Origin: Asterias amurensis
Taxonomy: Eukaryota > Echinodermata > Asteroidea > Forcipulatida > Asteriidae
Assembly (NCBI RefSeq): GCF_032118995.1
Contig: NC_092665.1
Span: 10,954,512-11,018,511 of the forward strand
Reading direction: 5' to 3'
DNA: 64,000 nucleotides
Positions within the stretch are counted from its first letter, which is position 1. Each line of letters begins with the position of its first letter. Under the pieces are notes generated by a model. That model worked only from the letters and a program-made list of their open reading frames with translations, had not been told where the DNA came from and searched no databases. Positions 1 through 11,939 of the stretch are shown here, piece by piece. The position numbers were made by a program, and so were the translations under genes.

Positions 1-926
1 ACAATACAAAGGAATTACACTTGTCTTTGCTGATGTTGTAACCAAAACACAATAATAAAAGTGTAGGCTCGGCAGACCCGTTAATTGTTGGTTATACCAA
101 GTATATTAAGGATACAAGGCTTAACCCAAACATCGGTCCCAAAACAAATACTTAAGCACAATAATAATTATAAATTAATGAAATACCATCACCACAGTAT
201 CTTAGTTATAGTTCATTTCGGTATTCAGTTCATCTTCATCCAAAGGATATTTGCGAGGATCGCTGTCTGTCCTCAAATTATCACACAACACATGCAGCAC
301 ACAGCCACAGTTCACAGGGTGGTAGCCCGACTAGTCGGTCGACTCTAGCGCCCTCAACGGTAATGGCTTCAAGGGGTGTCCTCTGTCTCAGCATGCAACC
401 CGTTTACCAACCCCACGTAAAAGCCGTCTAATAAAAGAGAACAATAATATACCATAACCAGTTACTTAGGCCTAGCTTTATAAACACTATAATCTTGTGA
501 ACCACATCGGGTGTTGCCCCTCCGTTTTACAGTACAAGCAATATCTATTAAATCACAACCTTATGTACATCATCACAATGAAATAAATCAACTTACGGTT
601 TCTCTTCCGTAGATGATCGCAGAAGCAAAACTTGGGCAAAACCAAACACGCAGCAATACAAAATGCTGGCCGGCGTCTCAGTCGACTGTCACAAGGCTTC
701 TCTGTCCCCTTGCAAAACACACATTTCCACACTACACTCTTACACCCTACTAGTACCCCCATATTACATAATACAAGAAAAGGATGGTTAATGACATAAA
801 GTACCAAATAAAAGCAACAGATTACAAGGAGTAGTGAACAATCTATCCACTAGTGTAGACACTCTGATCTAAGAGAGGGGTATAAGAAACTCTATCGATA
901 ATTAGTATACAAATAGGAGAGCATTG

Positions 927-1096
927 TCACAGCCCTTTTCGAAACCACGGCTTCGGCTTCGGATTCTACTGGGCTCACGGTCCGAAACCCTGAGCGCGTA
1001 TACGCAAAGCACGCGCAAATTATAAACAACCGGCGAGGCCAAGCTAGCCCGCTGAGCGAATCCAAAGCCGAAGCCGTCGTTTCGAAAAGGGCCTAT
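927..1096. repeat. Palindromic MITE-like element
   Basis: The left end CCCTTTTCGAAACCACGGCT is answered by an inverted copy ending in CGTCGTTTCGAAAAGGGCC. The element is about 170 bp and non-coding. Its motif, a run of GGCTTCGGCTT type, recurs in the 33.7 kb palindrome, suggesting related families. Confidence 0.6.
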
Positions 1097-1250
1097 GGTT
1101 CTCATCACGTGGATAAAAACAAGCAATTCAACGGAGCTCTCGTAGGCTACAACGAGATCTCGCGTAAAACCATGACTCTATAAAAAGAAGCATTACATCA
1201 TGCTCAACGGGACTCGGGATCCGGGTCAACTCCAATCTGACCCGGGAGTT

Positions 1251-1590
1251 TAAAGGCAGTGGACACTATTGGTAATTACTCAAAATAATTGTTAGCATAA
1301 AACCTTTCTTGGTGACGAGTAATGGGGAGAGGTTGATGGTTTAAAAAATTGTGAGAAACGGCTCCCTTTGAAGTGCCATAGTTTTCGAATTTGATTTCGA
1401 GACCTCAGATTTAGAACTTGAGGTCTCGAAATCGACCATCTAAACGCACACAACTTTTTGTGACAAGGGTTATCTCGCAACTTCGATGACCGATTGAGCT
1501 CAAATTTTCACAGGTTCGTGTTATTTTATGCAACACCAACTATGCAAGCTAGTCTTTGACAATTACCAATAGTGTCCACTGCCTTTAATA
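1251..1590. mobile_element. TTAA hairpin MITE, family A
   Basis: Ends are AGGCAGTGGACACTATTGG and its inverse, each next to TTAA. The whole 340 bp is an imperfect palindrome whose centre carries the inverted pair GAGACCTCA / TGAGGTCTC. About a dozen relatives lie in this window. TTAA target sites are typical of piggyBac-type transposases, so this is probably a non-autonomous piggyBac-mobilised element (inference). Confidence 0.75.
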
Positions 1591-2749
1591 GCACATCTGG
1601 GAAAATTTAGACTCAAATGATCATCAAACGCGGTCACGGTGATAGAGAAGGAAAGGAAAAACACCATTTAATCATGCACAAACCTTGCTTTCAGATGAAT
1701 CCCAATTGATGAAGACCCGAGAGATTCCCTCAATACAAACTTTTTAGGGTTCAAATCCATTTTTGTATGAGACAAGATCTCGTGCATGAAAACGTTTCTC
1801 AGGTGTTTTTCCATTAACGGAAAAACAGCAAGATCATTGTCAGTGATATCTCAACTTTTGAAATGAATTTTGTCACGTTGGGTAACGGTAGACCTAACGT
1901 TCACAAAGTGTTCACACTTATACAGGGGTCAATCAATCTACGGGTTTAAAAAAATAACTGAAACATTAGACCCCCTTATAACGTTTGTATTTATTAAATC
2001 AGATATGATGCGATTTTAATCACCGGCCTGCGCTTGTTCCTATTTGCAAACCCAAACAGTTCCTTATATAGTCATGTCGGCAATGGACAATAAACATAAT
2101 TGTGATGTAAAACTCAAACTTATTTAGTAAGTATTGTGGACCTGTAGGTTTTCTATACTGCATGAACTGGGGGTACGTGCGCGGGTTTGGGTTTACGCCC
2201 ATTTATGTAAAGGAGCCCATCGTTAACGGTTAGAGGCAAGAGAGGTATACGAAATAAACGACAAGCCCACACTCGCGGTAGCAGATCTGAGCTGTCCAGT
2301 ACGACCATGGAGCTATATAACGATGTAAATGTTTTAATTTAAATACGACACGAGGCGTTTTCGACCAACGTTTAAGTCAGAAAATTTCCAAGAGTAGCCT
2401 GTTGATTTCGTAAGGACGCAGAAGGGACATGGTGAATTACTGTTCAAAGTTGGCAACAAGTTTACTTTACATGGTGTCGTGTATGGCGGCCTGGTTGATA
2501 GCAGGGGAGAGTGTCACCTACGCTGACTGACTCAGTCACTCTTTTTCAACGGCAGCTTTTACTAGCTATACAGGTAACTGAGTCACGTTCTCAAGATCAT
2601 AAAGTACAAATAGAACCAAATTGCTTAATTCAAATTAATCACAAGTTCGTACTACTAAAGTTACACATTGTTATTACAGCTATTGTGAATGGAAATGAAT
2701 AAACCATGTTTCTTAATTTTCCTACTTTCAGATTTTAGTAAAACTGGGA

Positions 2750-3152
2750 TTAAAGAACAAATTGTCTTTTCGATTGGACTCTTTCGGTAATAAACAGTAT
2801 TGTCCAAGGCCCACACTTCGTGCATCACAAGTTCTATATAAAATAACAAACCTGTGAACATTTAGGCTCAATCGGTCATCGGAGTCGGGAGAAAATGACG
2901 GGAAAACCCACCCTTGTATCCGCACGTTTCGCCGTGTCATGACATGATTGTGTTTAAAATAAATCCGTAATTCTCGATATCGAGAACTGATATTGTTTTA
3001 CTGTTTTCTCAAAAAGTAAAGCATTTCATGGACAAATAATATTTCAAGAGAAGTCTTTCACCACTACCTTCTGTAAACCCTGTAAGTTATTTGTAAATCT
3101 GTGAACTTTTATTTTGTTTTCTGTACCGAAAGGGTCCAATAGCTTTAAACCG
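2750..3152. mobile_element. TTAA hairpin MITE, family C (diverged)
   Basis: Contains the family C core, with CAGTATTGTCCAAGGCCCAC near the left end and CCGAAAGGGTCCAATAGC at the right end. Better copies lie at 52.1, 54.1 and 59.4 kb. The left end is more diverged than in those copies. Confidence 0.65.
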
Positions 3153-3507
3153 ATGGTTCGAATTTGTTGTGCAATAAATTTCAAAATCTTTTCCACATCA
3201 AACCTACGACGGTGTTTACAATTTACTTTGGGGGTGGGCAATCCTGCATGACGACCCATCAGGGTCCAAAAGGTACACCCCAACGTCCCCTCAGATAAAG
3301 TACGGTTTGTTTGAAACAAAATAAATTGTCAGGTGCGTTAATACAGCGTTATTTTGATGAACATGTTATATACGACGAATGTAATCCACTAGGTCCGCGA
3401 ATAAACAAACCTCAGCATTGCTCAAATCTAACGGCTGTCTCTTACCACGTAAGATTTTTTTTAGTTTTGCCAGTAATTTTCAACCTGACACGTCACCGTT
3501 ACTGGCA

Positions 3508-3906
3508 TTAAAGACACTGGACACTATTGGTAATTGTGAAAGACTAGTCTTTACAGTTGGTGTATCTCAACATATGCATGAAATAACACACCTTTTTGAG
3601 CTTAATCGGACATTGGAGCTTAATCGGACGTCGAAGTTGTGAGATAATAATGAAAGGAAAAACACCCTTGAAACACGAAGTTTGTGCGCTTTCAGATGCT
3701 TGATTTTGAGACCTCAAATTCTAAATCTGAGGTCTCGAAATCAAATTCGTGGAAAATTGCTTCTTTCTCGAAAACTACATAACTTCAGCGGGAGCCGTTT
3801 CTCACAATGTTTTATACTATCAACCTCTCCCCATTACTCGTTACCACGAAAGGTTTTATGCTAATAATTGTTTTGAGTAATTCCCAATAGTGTCCACTGC
3901 TTTTAA
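3508..3906. mobile_element. TTAA hairpin MITE, family A
   Basis: Same ends and inverted GAGACCTCA core as the 1.25 kb copy, with TTAA at both edges. There is a small internal duplication of the motif GAGCTTAATCGGAC near 3.6 kb. Confidence 0.75.
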
Positions 3907-3914
3907 GCCAAACC

Positions 3915-4497
3915 TTCCTTAATGCTACTCTCACACTTGGGCGAATATCTTGCGAGTACGAATGTTTGAAATTCGCGATGAATTAGCCCAAAAGTTGCGA
4001 TTTGATAATGAATATGTTCTCTGTCGTCCTTAAACCTCTCCTTACCAATATGTTACGCATAATACGCACGCTTTACCAACAGTACCAATGCCTTTCCGAC
4101 TTTACAAACGTTGCAAACGCCTACGCATGATTTACCAACGTTACCAATGCTTACGAAAATCCCGCCGAATGACCGTCTTCGCAACATTCGCTGAAATTAA
4201 CAAACCGGTTTGTAAATTGAGCGATCTTCGTTAGGAGGTAGGAAATAATTTGTGAACGTTCTGAATTTGTTACCAACGCTTACGAAGACAAAAATATGTC
4301 CTTCCGATAGCATATTTGCTAGCATATTCGCCGTGTAAGAGCAGCATAAAAGGACCAGAGTCTTCGTAAGGAGGTGGAGAATGACTTGTGAACGTAGTGA
4401 ATTTGTGGCGAATGTTGCGAAGTTTGAGCGATTGTTAAGTATTTTCATTCGTAAGCACATTCACTAGCATATTTTCCCCAGTGTGAGAGTAGCATTA
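3915..4497. mobile_element. Inverted-repeat DNA element, about 580 bp
   Basis: Starts with AATGCTACTCTCACACTTGG and ends with CCAGTGTGAGAGTAGCATT, a good terminal inverted repeat. The interior is full of degenerate short motifs of the type TACCAACG and GCGAATGTTGCG. No transposase frame is present, so it is non-autonomous. Confidence 0.65.
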
Positions 4498-5389
4498 TCT
4501 AACTTAGCAGTAAACAAGTTCAAAGGCATGCAGCCATGCGGAAACTATATGTAAAGGTATTACTCACTACTCTGAGCTTGAACCGATCAAGTCTGCAAAA
4601 TTCAGCATACAATACGCTGTTTAACAATGTAGTTAAAAACCTATGATAGTCGCCAATACCAACACAACTAAAATAAACTTCCTGTGTTATATTTTGTTTC
4701 TTTTAGGAGATTTTAGTTATTTAGGGAGATTATTAGGTAGTTATAAGCTTGCCTCAAAACATAAATCTTATGTTGACCCCTTGCACGCGCGTCACACGCG
4801 GCACCTGATGCCACGCTCACCATGTTGGTGGTCAATAGGTTTAAGTCTAAACGTCGCGTTACCTAAAAAGCGCACTTCTCTGAACATAGAGCAAGGATGC
4901 TCTGAATAACACACGTTGACATTTACCACCAAAATGGCGCATCCGAGATTATTCTGATGATGACGTCAGGTGAAAAAGGTCAATAGGTTGCGATCGCGCA
5001 AAAGAAATAGGCCTATGGCTACATATGAATTAGCAAAATGTTTCCCAGGGTCACTCTGCGGCCCCTTGAAGTTTTTGCTTCATACAAAACAACACCTTTT
5101 CATAAATTTTCATCCATGCCTGCCCAAATAATAACACGCTTGGAATGTAAATTTTGGGCATTGTCATGGTAAACAGATTTTTGGTTCAGCGTACCAGCCA
5201 CCTCCATTGTACCTTAAATTGTACCTTGGCAATAAACCCTGAAGTTAACAAAAACACATTTTTCTTTCATCAGTCTTTTTATGTACAAACGTTTTGACAT
5301 AAATCAAATGATTCAAGATTGGGAATATAGGCAGGGAATGCACAAAAGGATTACTTTAACCCGCGATAGTTTCCCGGGGTCCTTCCGTG

Positions 5390-5560
5390 AGCCCTGGGGC
5401 AAATCGGCTTCGCTGATGCTCAAGTCCTTTATATAAAACAACACAATACCTTCAAAAACTGTCGTCCATTTTTAATTGTTGACGCTGGCGCTTTTTCTTC
5501 ATACAAAACAACACAATATACTTTCAAAACTGTCGTCCATTTTTGCTCAATTTAACATAA
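5390..5560 (+). repeat. Short tandem duplication
   Basis: Two near-copies of a motif containing ATACAAAACAACACAATA and CTGTCGTCCATTTTT lie about 70 bp apart. A related piece occurs near 5.08 kb. No coding potential. Confidence 0.5.
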
Positions 5561-5811
5561 AAGCACTTATAGGGAATGCAAGTTTTGCTATTTTTAGCGC
5601 TACATGATCGGGCTGCGCAGTGCGCATTGTTTGTCTGCGTAAGAATTCTTTTTAGGAAAGTTCTAGACTTGATTTGCAAGACAGGTATTTGCTACCCAGA
5701 ACCAGTAATTCCATACAATGATGTCATTGGATAAAATAATGCTGTGACTAAAAGCTTCCGTATCTGTGTTTTGATTGGTCCCGGGTAATGTATGCGCAGC
5801 CAAACACATAC

Positions 5812-5975
5812 GTCGACTTCACAAAACTCTTCCTAACTTAAGACTAATCTTAGGACTTTAGGACGAGTCCAAACCCTGCAAAGTCGCATGCAGACCTTAA
5901 GATTAATCCTAAGTTAGGACGAGTTACTCGCCCTAACTCGAGATAAGACAGTACTAACTCTTTGTGAAATCGACG
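5812..5975. mobile_element. Palindromic MITE with GTCGACTTCACAAA ends
   Basis: The left end GTCGACTTCACAAAACTCTT is matched by AACTCTTTGTGAAATCGAC at the right. The interior carries inverted CTAACTTAAGACTAATC motifs. It is about 160 bp and non-coding. Confidence 0.7.
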
Positions 5976-6015
5976 GCTGGAATTAGGCAGTCTGCATGCT
6001 GTGTCCACGTGTGTA

Positions 6016-6440
6016 CTATACAAACATTGACTGCTTCGAGGTGATCCCCGGAGACAGTTTTAACCATTGCACGAGTAAAAGCAGTCAATATTTGTTTTAT
6101 AACACCCAAGCATTAATTTATAAATACTGTACCGTTAGGTTACAGACCTGAATGCTACATACAATCCACGGACGACGCGAAAACAGATTGCGAAAACGTT
6201 TACTGTGCTGCATGTTGTGTCATGTAATCCGAAATGATTACAGACCTTTAATAATCATCCTCGTACACGCATCGGACGTCTGGGTACTGCACGCCTTGTC
6301 ATAGTCTTCGGACTAGCGCAGCACGGCAAACCGATGCACTATCACACGGCCGTCGTCTAGTAAAACTAAGACATATCATGGTGACGCGCTCTAAACCAAT
6401 GAAAAGGCAGAATATTGGTAAGGGGTGTTATAAACAGTAT
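6016..6440. mobile_element. Compound hairpin element (relative of the 34-35 kb tandem pair)
   Basis: Contains ATTGACTGCTTCGAG, its inverse AAAGCAGTCAATATTTG, and TATAACACCC with a matching GGGGTGTTATAA at the right end. The central hairpin seen in the 34 kb copies is largely deleted here. Confidence 0.6.
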
Positions 6441-6889
6441 TGTACATGCATGTGGATGTACTTGGATGTAAAGTTGGTGTAGAATTTGACTTCGTATCAC
6501 TATGTCAAATGAATGTAGGTGAAAGGTGAAGATACACGGGGCTATAGGAGGCCACTCTCTGGCGTTATTCACGAGCCTCGAAGTGTGATCACGCGCCGGG
6601 TGATCGTAGGCTTCGCTCGGCCCCAGCGGCCAGTCTATCCAGGACCGCTGGGATGGGCTTATCGCTCGCACAGATTCTTGTTCAGGAAGTACGTCATACG
6701 TACAATGCATAGAAACATGGTGCAGTGTGAGTGTGATGCATGATGGGACTGCGCATTGTTAAACCAATGACAGTGCATGATACGTTTGCCCATCCCAGCG
6801 CCTTTGGTTAAAGCAAGGCACTGGGGACGAGCGAAATCGTAGGCTAGATAGACGGAGATTATCTGCAAGAGGGCGCTATTCCATGCAAT

Positions 6890-7150
6890 AAATGGGTGCG
6901 TTCGTTTAGCTTCCCTGGGTCGACCCCGGTCTGCCCCGGTACGTTCGAATAGCTTTTTACGTCATTCCAGGGGCTCACCCGGGTAAGCCCCAGTGCCCTG
7001 ATTGTGGAGTGGGTCACTTGGGGGCTGGCCCCATGTGCATGATGTCACTACGCGAGCGGTGAGTGATCGTTCGATTAGCGCTTGTCAGGTGCTCACCCGA
7101 GTGAGCAACGCGGGGTAGACACATAGAAGATAATCGAACGCATCCAATGT
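6890..7150. mobile_element. Palindromic MITE with GTGCGTTCG ends
   Basis: Begins GGGTGCGTTCGTTTAGCTTC and ends in an inverted TCGAACGCATCC. A shorter relative sits inside intron 3 of the minus-strand protease (16.56-16.72 kb). The element ends about 150 bp upstream of the ubiquitin-like gene and could overlap its promoter. Confidence 0.65.
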
Positions 7151-7298
7151 ATTGGTGGCTATCGGGTAGATAAAAGCCACGATCACAGATTGGGAACCAA
7201 GTCTAGGAAAGTTCGTACAAACTGATTGGCTCAATTCCATTTTCAGAACATTGAGCATTGATCATTCTTCAGTGATTGCATCCCAAAGCGCCGCCATC

Positions 7299-8502
7299 AT
7301 GTCCCAGCCATCTTTAAAACAGTGGTATGAAGACCGGAAGAGGTTAAGGGTCGTCTATGATCATTCCAGGGCAAAACCAGTAGAGAGAAAAAACAAAATC
7401 AAGAAGAGTAGACAGGCGGCTTTTAAGTCTGCATTAGCAGAGAGGACAAAGCCATCGGGACAGCATCAATACACCAAGACAAACACGTCAGATTCATCAT
7501 TGGGCAAAGAACAATGCGGAGCACAAGCAAAAAGGTACCGCAGTGCATTCACTCAACAGTATCGAGAGTAGAGGGTGTAGGCGTACTATGGAGTTTTCAT
7601 GAAGTTCGAAGTTCCACAATGCCCAAACACTACATTTTGAAGGAGACGATTGTGTTGAGACAAAAATCTTTGTGTTTATGATGGTGTAGTTCCTTGAGCA
7701 AAATGTTTTTTCAGCTCAACTGCTTTACGCAAGTTTTTTCTGACTTTGATTTAAATTCAATTGTTAATACGAACAAAATATCTTTATTGTCTACTAGCAG
7801 TTAGAGGTATTGTCATTTTTTAAGACATCAAATTCTAATTTTCATCTCTACAGAGACGAAGCCTCATCCCATAGAAACAAAGACACTCATCACATGATAC
7901 AGATCTTTATCAAGACGCCCATCAACCCCAAAACCCTCTGTCTACGACTCGATCATAAAACAACCGTCTCTGACCTGAAAGACACCATTCACAGGAAGCT
8001 GGCCATTCGTCCTGCATTGCAAAATCTGTACACAAACAACAAAAGGTTCAAGGTATTGGTCTACGTCTTACTTGATTTATGAACCTTTCACCTTTGCATT
8101 TGTAAATTTGTCTAAATGAATCAATAAAAAGTGGTATTTGTTTTATCTCACTTCGGGGACGGGACAACATGGGAACAAGAGTTATTTTTACTAAGCAGGA
8201 GAACAAATACTGGGTTTTTGACGGCTCTTATTTTACCTTGAAATAGTATGAAAAGGACAATTATTTGTTTTGCGAAGATATAGACCAAAGATGAAACCCC
8301 GTACTGACGACAACGATTAATAATCCAGGCAGGGATGCGATAATTCAAGGACCATCGCTCGTAAAAGTTTTGTTTCTTTCCCCCATTATTTTTCCAGTTG
8401 TGTGACGCTTTGACTCTTCTTGATCTTGGCATTAAACCGGAGACAAACATTGATTTAACACTAGCAGAAGGATTGCTTGGTGGCGCCCCAACACGTGAGT
8501 AA
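7299..8502 (+). CDS. Ubiquitin-like domain protein with basic N-terminal leader and C-terminal LLGG
   Basis: Model: exons 7299-7534, 7854-8052 and 8398-8502, with introns in phase 2 then phase 0, giving 179 residues. The chosen ATG begins MSQPSLKQWYEDRK; an upstream in-frame extension lacks ATG. The leader (about 80 residues) is rich in Lys and Arg, with stretches like RKNKIKKSR. The second half matches ubiquitin end to end: QIFIKTPINPKTLCLRL for strands 1-2, VSDLKDTIHRKL for the helix, and LTLLDLGIKPETNIDLTL for the last strands. It finishes LLGGAPTRE. The last codons overlap a good donor (CAC followed by GTGAGT), so the gene may instead splice on after LLGGAPT, but no further exon was found. 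Ubiquitin Ile44 appears to be replaced by Tyr. Whether it is a conjugated modifier precursor or a fixed domain is unknown. Confidence 0.65.
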
Positions 8503-9544
8503 ACAGTGCACTTCTTACAATCATGTTTAATTGAAATGTGTCTTGTTTGTGAAATATTTTAGCAAACTAAACCTCACATTAAAAAACATTTTGCTTAAGC
8601 TGCATTTTATAATTATTTGTAATAATGTTAATATTTGTCTTTTGTATAAAACAATGAGGCGAAATGGCTTGGATAGTTTGGTGAATTTGTGCGGTGTTAT
8701 GATCAATAACCTTTTTCATTGTGTCATTTTGTAAGCTATATCAGAAGATCTAATAATGAGTAAAAAGGTACGGATTCCATAAAGGGACGGGTTAAAGTAG
8801 TGAAAAGTTTAAAAGGAAAGGTTGAAATTACTTCGGTCAATCAAAATACCCTCCCTTGCAAAAAAAAAGGTTTTCACGAGGGAACAAAATAGTATTTCGA
8901 GTGGGAGAAATAATATTTCAAGGTAACAAAATAATTTTGAAGGAACCAAATGACATTTCCAGTTGTCGGGATTGTGCAGATTACATTCTAGAACCAAAAT
9001 TCGAAAGATGGAAAACGAGTCTTGCATTTGGGAAAACCTGACAACTCAACTTACCCGTTTTCGTGAGGTACGGTGAACTTGTACGTTTCAATAGCCGCTA
9101 AAATGTGAATAATCATTACATTATTGATAAACCTTTATAAAAGGAGGGGGAAAAAAACATTCCAAACGCTACTTGGTATAAATGGCATTTACAATTTTGT
9201 GTGAACCCTACATAGGAAGCAAAACTAGTGTTTAAATTGATTTGCAATCGATTGAAACCTACAAAAATATCAGAATAAAAGTTTCTGCACACAACACAGT
9301 TTGTTGTTTGTTGTCGTGTTTGTTGAAATATAGTTTCAGCCAAGACCAGGTGCAAATTACAAAGTTTTTCCGAAACGATACCTTTTTTTTTGTATGGAAA
9401 ACAAGATATAGAATAAATGGAATTTGTCCCTTTTTAAATCTTTTTTGAATCTCAATTGGTTGAACTTCAACCGAACCGTCCCCCTCAGGTCAAAGGGCAA
9501 CTATAGCCTCAGCCACAAGATGTGAAGAGTTTTCTTCGAAAAGT

Positions 9545-10290
9545 ACCCTAGCATGAATAGCCTTGCTCAAGGCAGTCGAATTATTCACTCCGAAAAAAGA
9601 CCGCCGCTGTATAAAAACCCACCCTAATTCACTGTGCGTAAAACCCACCCGTATTCACTGTGCGTAACATCGCACGACACGATGCCCCCGTACACTATCC
9701 GCATGCGGAGGCCGTCAGGCCGACAGCCTTGTAGGGTCTGTGTTGAAGCCACTGACCTCATTACTATAATAAGCGAAGAGTTCCCACGGTCAGCTCATTA
9801 CCATAATGCCCGCGAAAGATGAGACATGTCTACATCATCACACACCACCACCACGGACGCTCAGCGAGCATGATAGGCGTGTGTGATTGGACGTCAAAAT
9901 GAATAATTCATTTGCCTCACATCCTGTGTTGTCTGATAGGTCTGACGAACGATATACATATTCATGAGCTGCATACTAGCCTATCCTAGAGCCCCCCCCC
10001 CCCCAATTTCGTCCACTATTGGAATTTTTTCAACACAACACATTAAAACGGGAGGATACAGACCCGACAAGGCTGTCGGCCTGACGGCCTCCGCATGCGG
10101 TTAGTGGTGTACGAGTGCGATGACTTGTGTGAACAGTATTCGTGCGATGTGACAGTGTGTATACGGGTGGGTCATTCGGTGTGATCGCACACACCATGCA
10201 CAGGGTATACGGCGGGTGGGTTTACAGCTGCGTCTTTTCGGAGCGAATAATGCGACTGCCTTTAGCAAGGCTATAGCATGAAGCCCTGAC
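9545..10290. mobile_element. Foldback element, about 740 bp
   Basis: Left arm motifs AATAGCCTTGCTCAAGGCAG, CGGAGGCCGTCAGGCC and ACCCACCC recur inverted in the right arm as GGCCTGACGGCCTCCG, GGTGGGTTTACAGCTG and GACTGCCTTTAGCAAGGCTA. The loop includes a run of ten C. No transposase frame was seen. A 62-codon open frame in the left arm is a by-product of the GC-rich arm. Confidence 0.6.
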
Positions 10291-10374
10291 ATCACGCTCC
10301 GAGGGTCGGGATCAATATCACACCAGATACCAGCCTGACCAGATGTCCCTTTGGCCTCGCATTATATGTACTCA

Positions 10375-10556
10375 TGGAAATATTGACTGCTGTGAGGGGC
10401 ACAGTTAAAATTATAGGCCCAAGGTGATGTCAAAACAATGACTATGCCCGAAGCGAAGCTGAGGGCATAGTCATGGTTTTTACATCACCGAGGGCCTATA
10501 ATTTCAACTGTCCCCGAATAATAAGCAGTCAATATTACTTTTATATACCAAACAAT
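10375..10556. mobile_element. Hairpin element with ATATTGACTGCT ends
   Basis: Ends AATATTGACTGCTGTGAGG and AAGCAGTCAATATT are inverted. The centre pairs ATGACTATGCCC with GGGCATAGTCAT. It shares ends with the 34 kb and 38.8 kb elements but has a different core. Confidence 0.6.
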
Positions 10557-11672
10557 ATAGATTCTTCTAATCTGACTGGTTAAAAGATGTCATGAACTGG
10601 GCCTTGATTTTGAAGTGTATACAAACAAGTGTAACTAATAACTTACCAAAATCATGTCTTTCATTTCGCATGAAGATACCAACAATGTTGGTAACAGTTA
10701 AAATCCAACACGGGTAAAAAATATACCAATCCAACTGGGATAACAGTTAAAATCCAACATCAGTCAACGTTAACAGAAACATATTTACATGTGGTTGATT
10801 TCATGTGGTTTTCAACGAGATGAAATCTTGCTTCAGCCATTTTACGTTGCGAGTTTGACATGAACACAAACAACCAAATTTCCCACACAAACTACGTTGA
10901 AAGGTCATCTGCGAAAAAAAGGTCACAGCTATAGTTCATGTAGTTCGCGCCGTGACACGACGAACGTACACAACGCATACACACACATGCGCGACCTACA
11001 TGTAGGAATACAGTGTGTTGAGACTGATCCATTATTTCCAGGGTGGGCATAGTCCATTGACTATGCCCCGGGCATTGACTATGCCCCGGGCATAGTCAAT
11101 ATGACGTCATCTTGAAAGAAAAAGCGGGCATAGCTATTTCCATGACTCCCTTTTTAACCAATCAGATTAGAGGATTCTATATGTGAGGTATATAATAGTG
11201 AATACAATATGTTAACCTATGTGTTCACAATATGCACACACTGCATGCAGACGATCGAGAGCCCAAGACTGACCAAAACATCACTTCTCGGACTAATCAC
11301 AACTTTCACAATTCGGAACCCTAACGTCAGAGCACGTTAATCCAATTAAACTACATTGTATTTGGAATGTAAGACCAGTGCCTAAAGAAAGGGAACGAGT
11401 CCATTAGCGCCCTCGTTTGATTTAACTTCGATGGCCGCTGTTAATTCACAGTATGCCACGTCAGAACAAGAGTAACAGTAACGACTTGGACTGAGACTAA
11501 TCGTACAGTTTCGTCAATGCGAAATATGCCACATGTTCAAAAACAGATAAGGTTGACATTATCTGGTGACTTCGTCAATGCTGATATCCATAAAGAGGAG
11601 TTAAAAACTCTGAATATGTTTCTGCTGACCGACTTTTCGATTCAGCATCTTTTCTCTAGCATCACTGACACC

Positions 11673-11697
11673 ATGAAATTATTGTTCCTGGCTCTCG
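11673..11697 (+). CDS. Orphan signal-peptide exon resembling protease exon 1
   Basis: The exon reads ATG then KLLFLAL and stops at a strong donor (CTCTCG followed by GTGAGT). It is 25 nt and phase 1, exactly the length and phase of exon 1 in both protease genes (MKCAIFAL and MKCVIFAL). No protease exons 2-5 follow on this strand before the next gene. The only strong acceptor in phase is near 13,291 (CTCTCTTACAG), which would give just VCPYSAVGLILLNKTGLD and a stop. It may be a decayed third protease copy, the start of an unknown small secreted peptide, or chance. Confidence 0.3.
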
Positions 11698-11939
11698 GTG
11701 AGTCATTATATTTCCCCCTTTGCAGTTCTGGCCAATTTGCTTTGTAAATTTCTGTAAAAATGAGCTAAGAACCAAACTGATGTGACCAACTCTTTCTAAA
11801 CGAAATGAGTTAAGTTTTAAAGGTTTTCCTAAACCTTCATATTACTAAAATGCTAGTTGTAGTCTTCTCCTTTTTGTAGTGGTTGCTTCATGATGACCTC
11901 TTTGATTTTAAAAATGTTGTGCATGCTTGACTTGCGGGT

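Larger units (their letters stand above)
1..7250. other. Gene-free, repeat-rich intergenic region
   Basis: No exon with convincing splice sites or family resemblance was seen on either strand. The short open frames here lack any protein character. The stretch holds several hairpin elements listed separately (near 0.93, 1.25, 2.75, 3.5, 3.9, 5.8, 6.0 and 6.9 kb), separated by AT-rich DNA with no recognisable content. Confidence 0.6.
8503..11650. other. Gene-free region with inverted-repeat elements
   Basis: No supported exon. It holds a foldback element at about 9.55-10.29 kb, a hairpin at 10.37-10.56 kb, a short C run near 9,990, and an inverted pair of the motif CATTGACTATGCCC near 11.05-11.1 kb. 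The rest is AT-rich and featureless to me. AATAAA at about 9,276 could serve the upstream ubiquitin-like gene but is 770 bp away. Confidence 0.5.

Noticed and set aside
6366-6868. Overlapping frames of 69-114 codons on both strands
   Set aside because: No recognisable protein character; they lie in a GC-richer stretch with partial inverted repeats.
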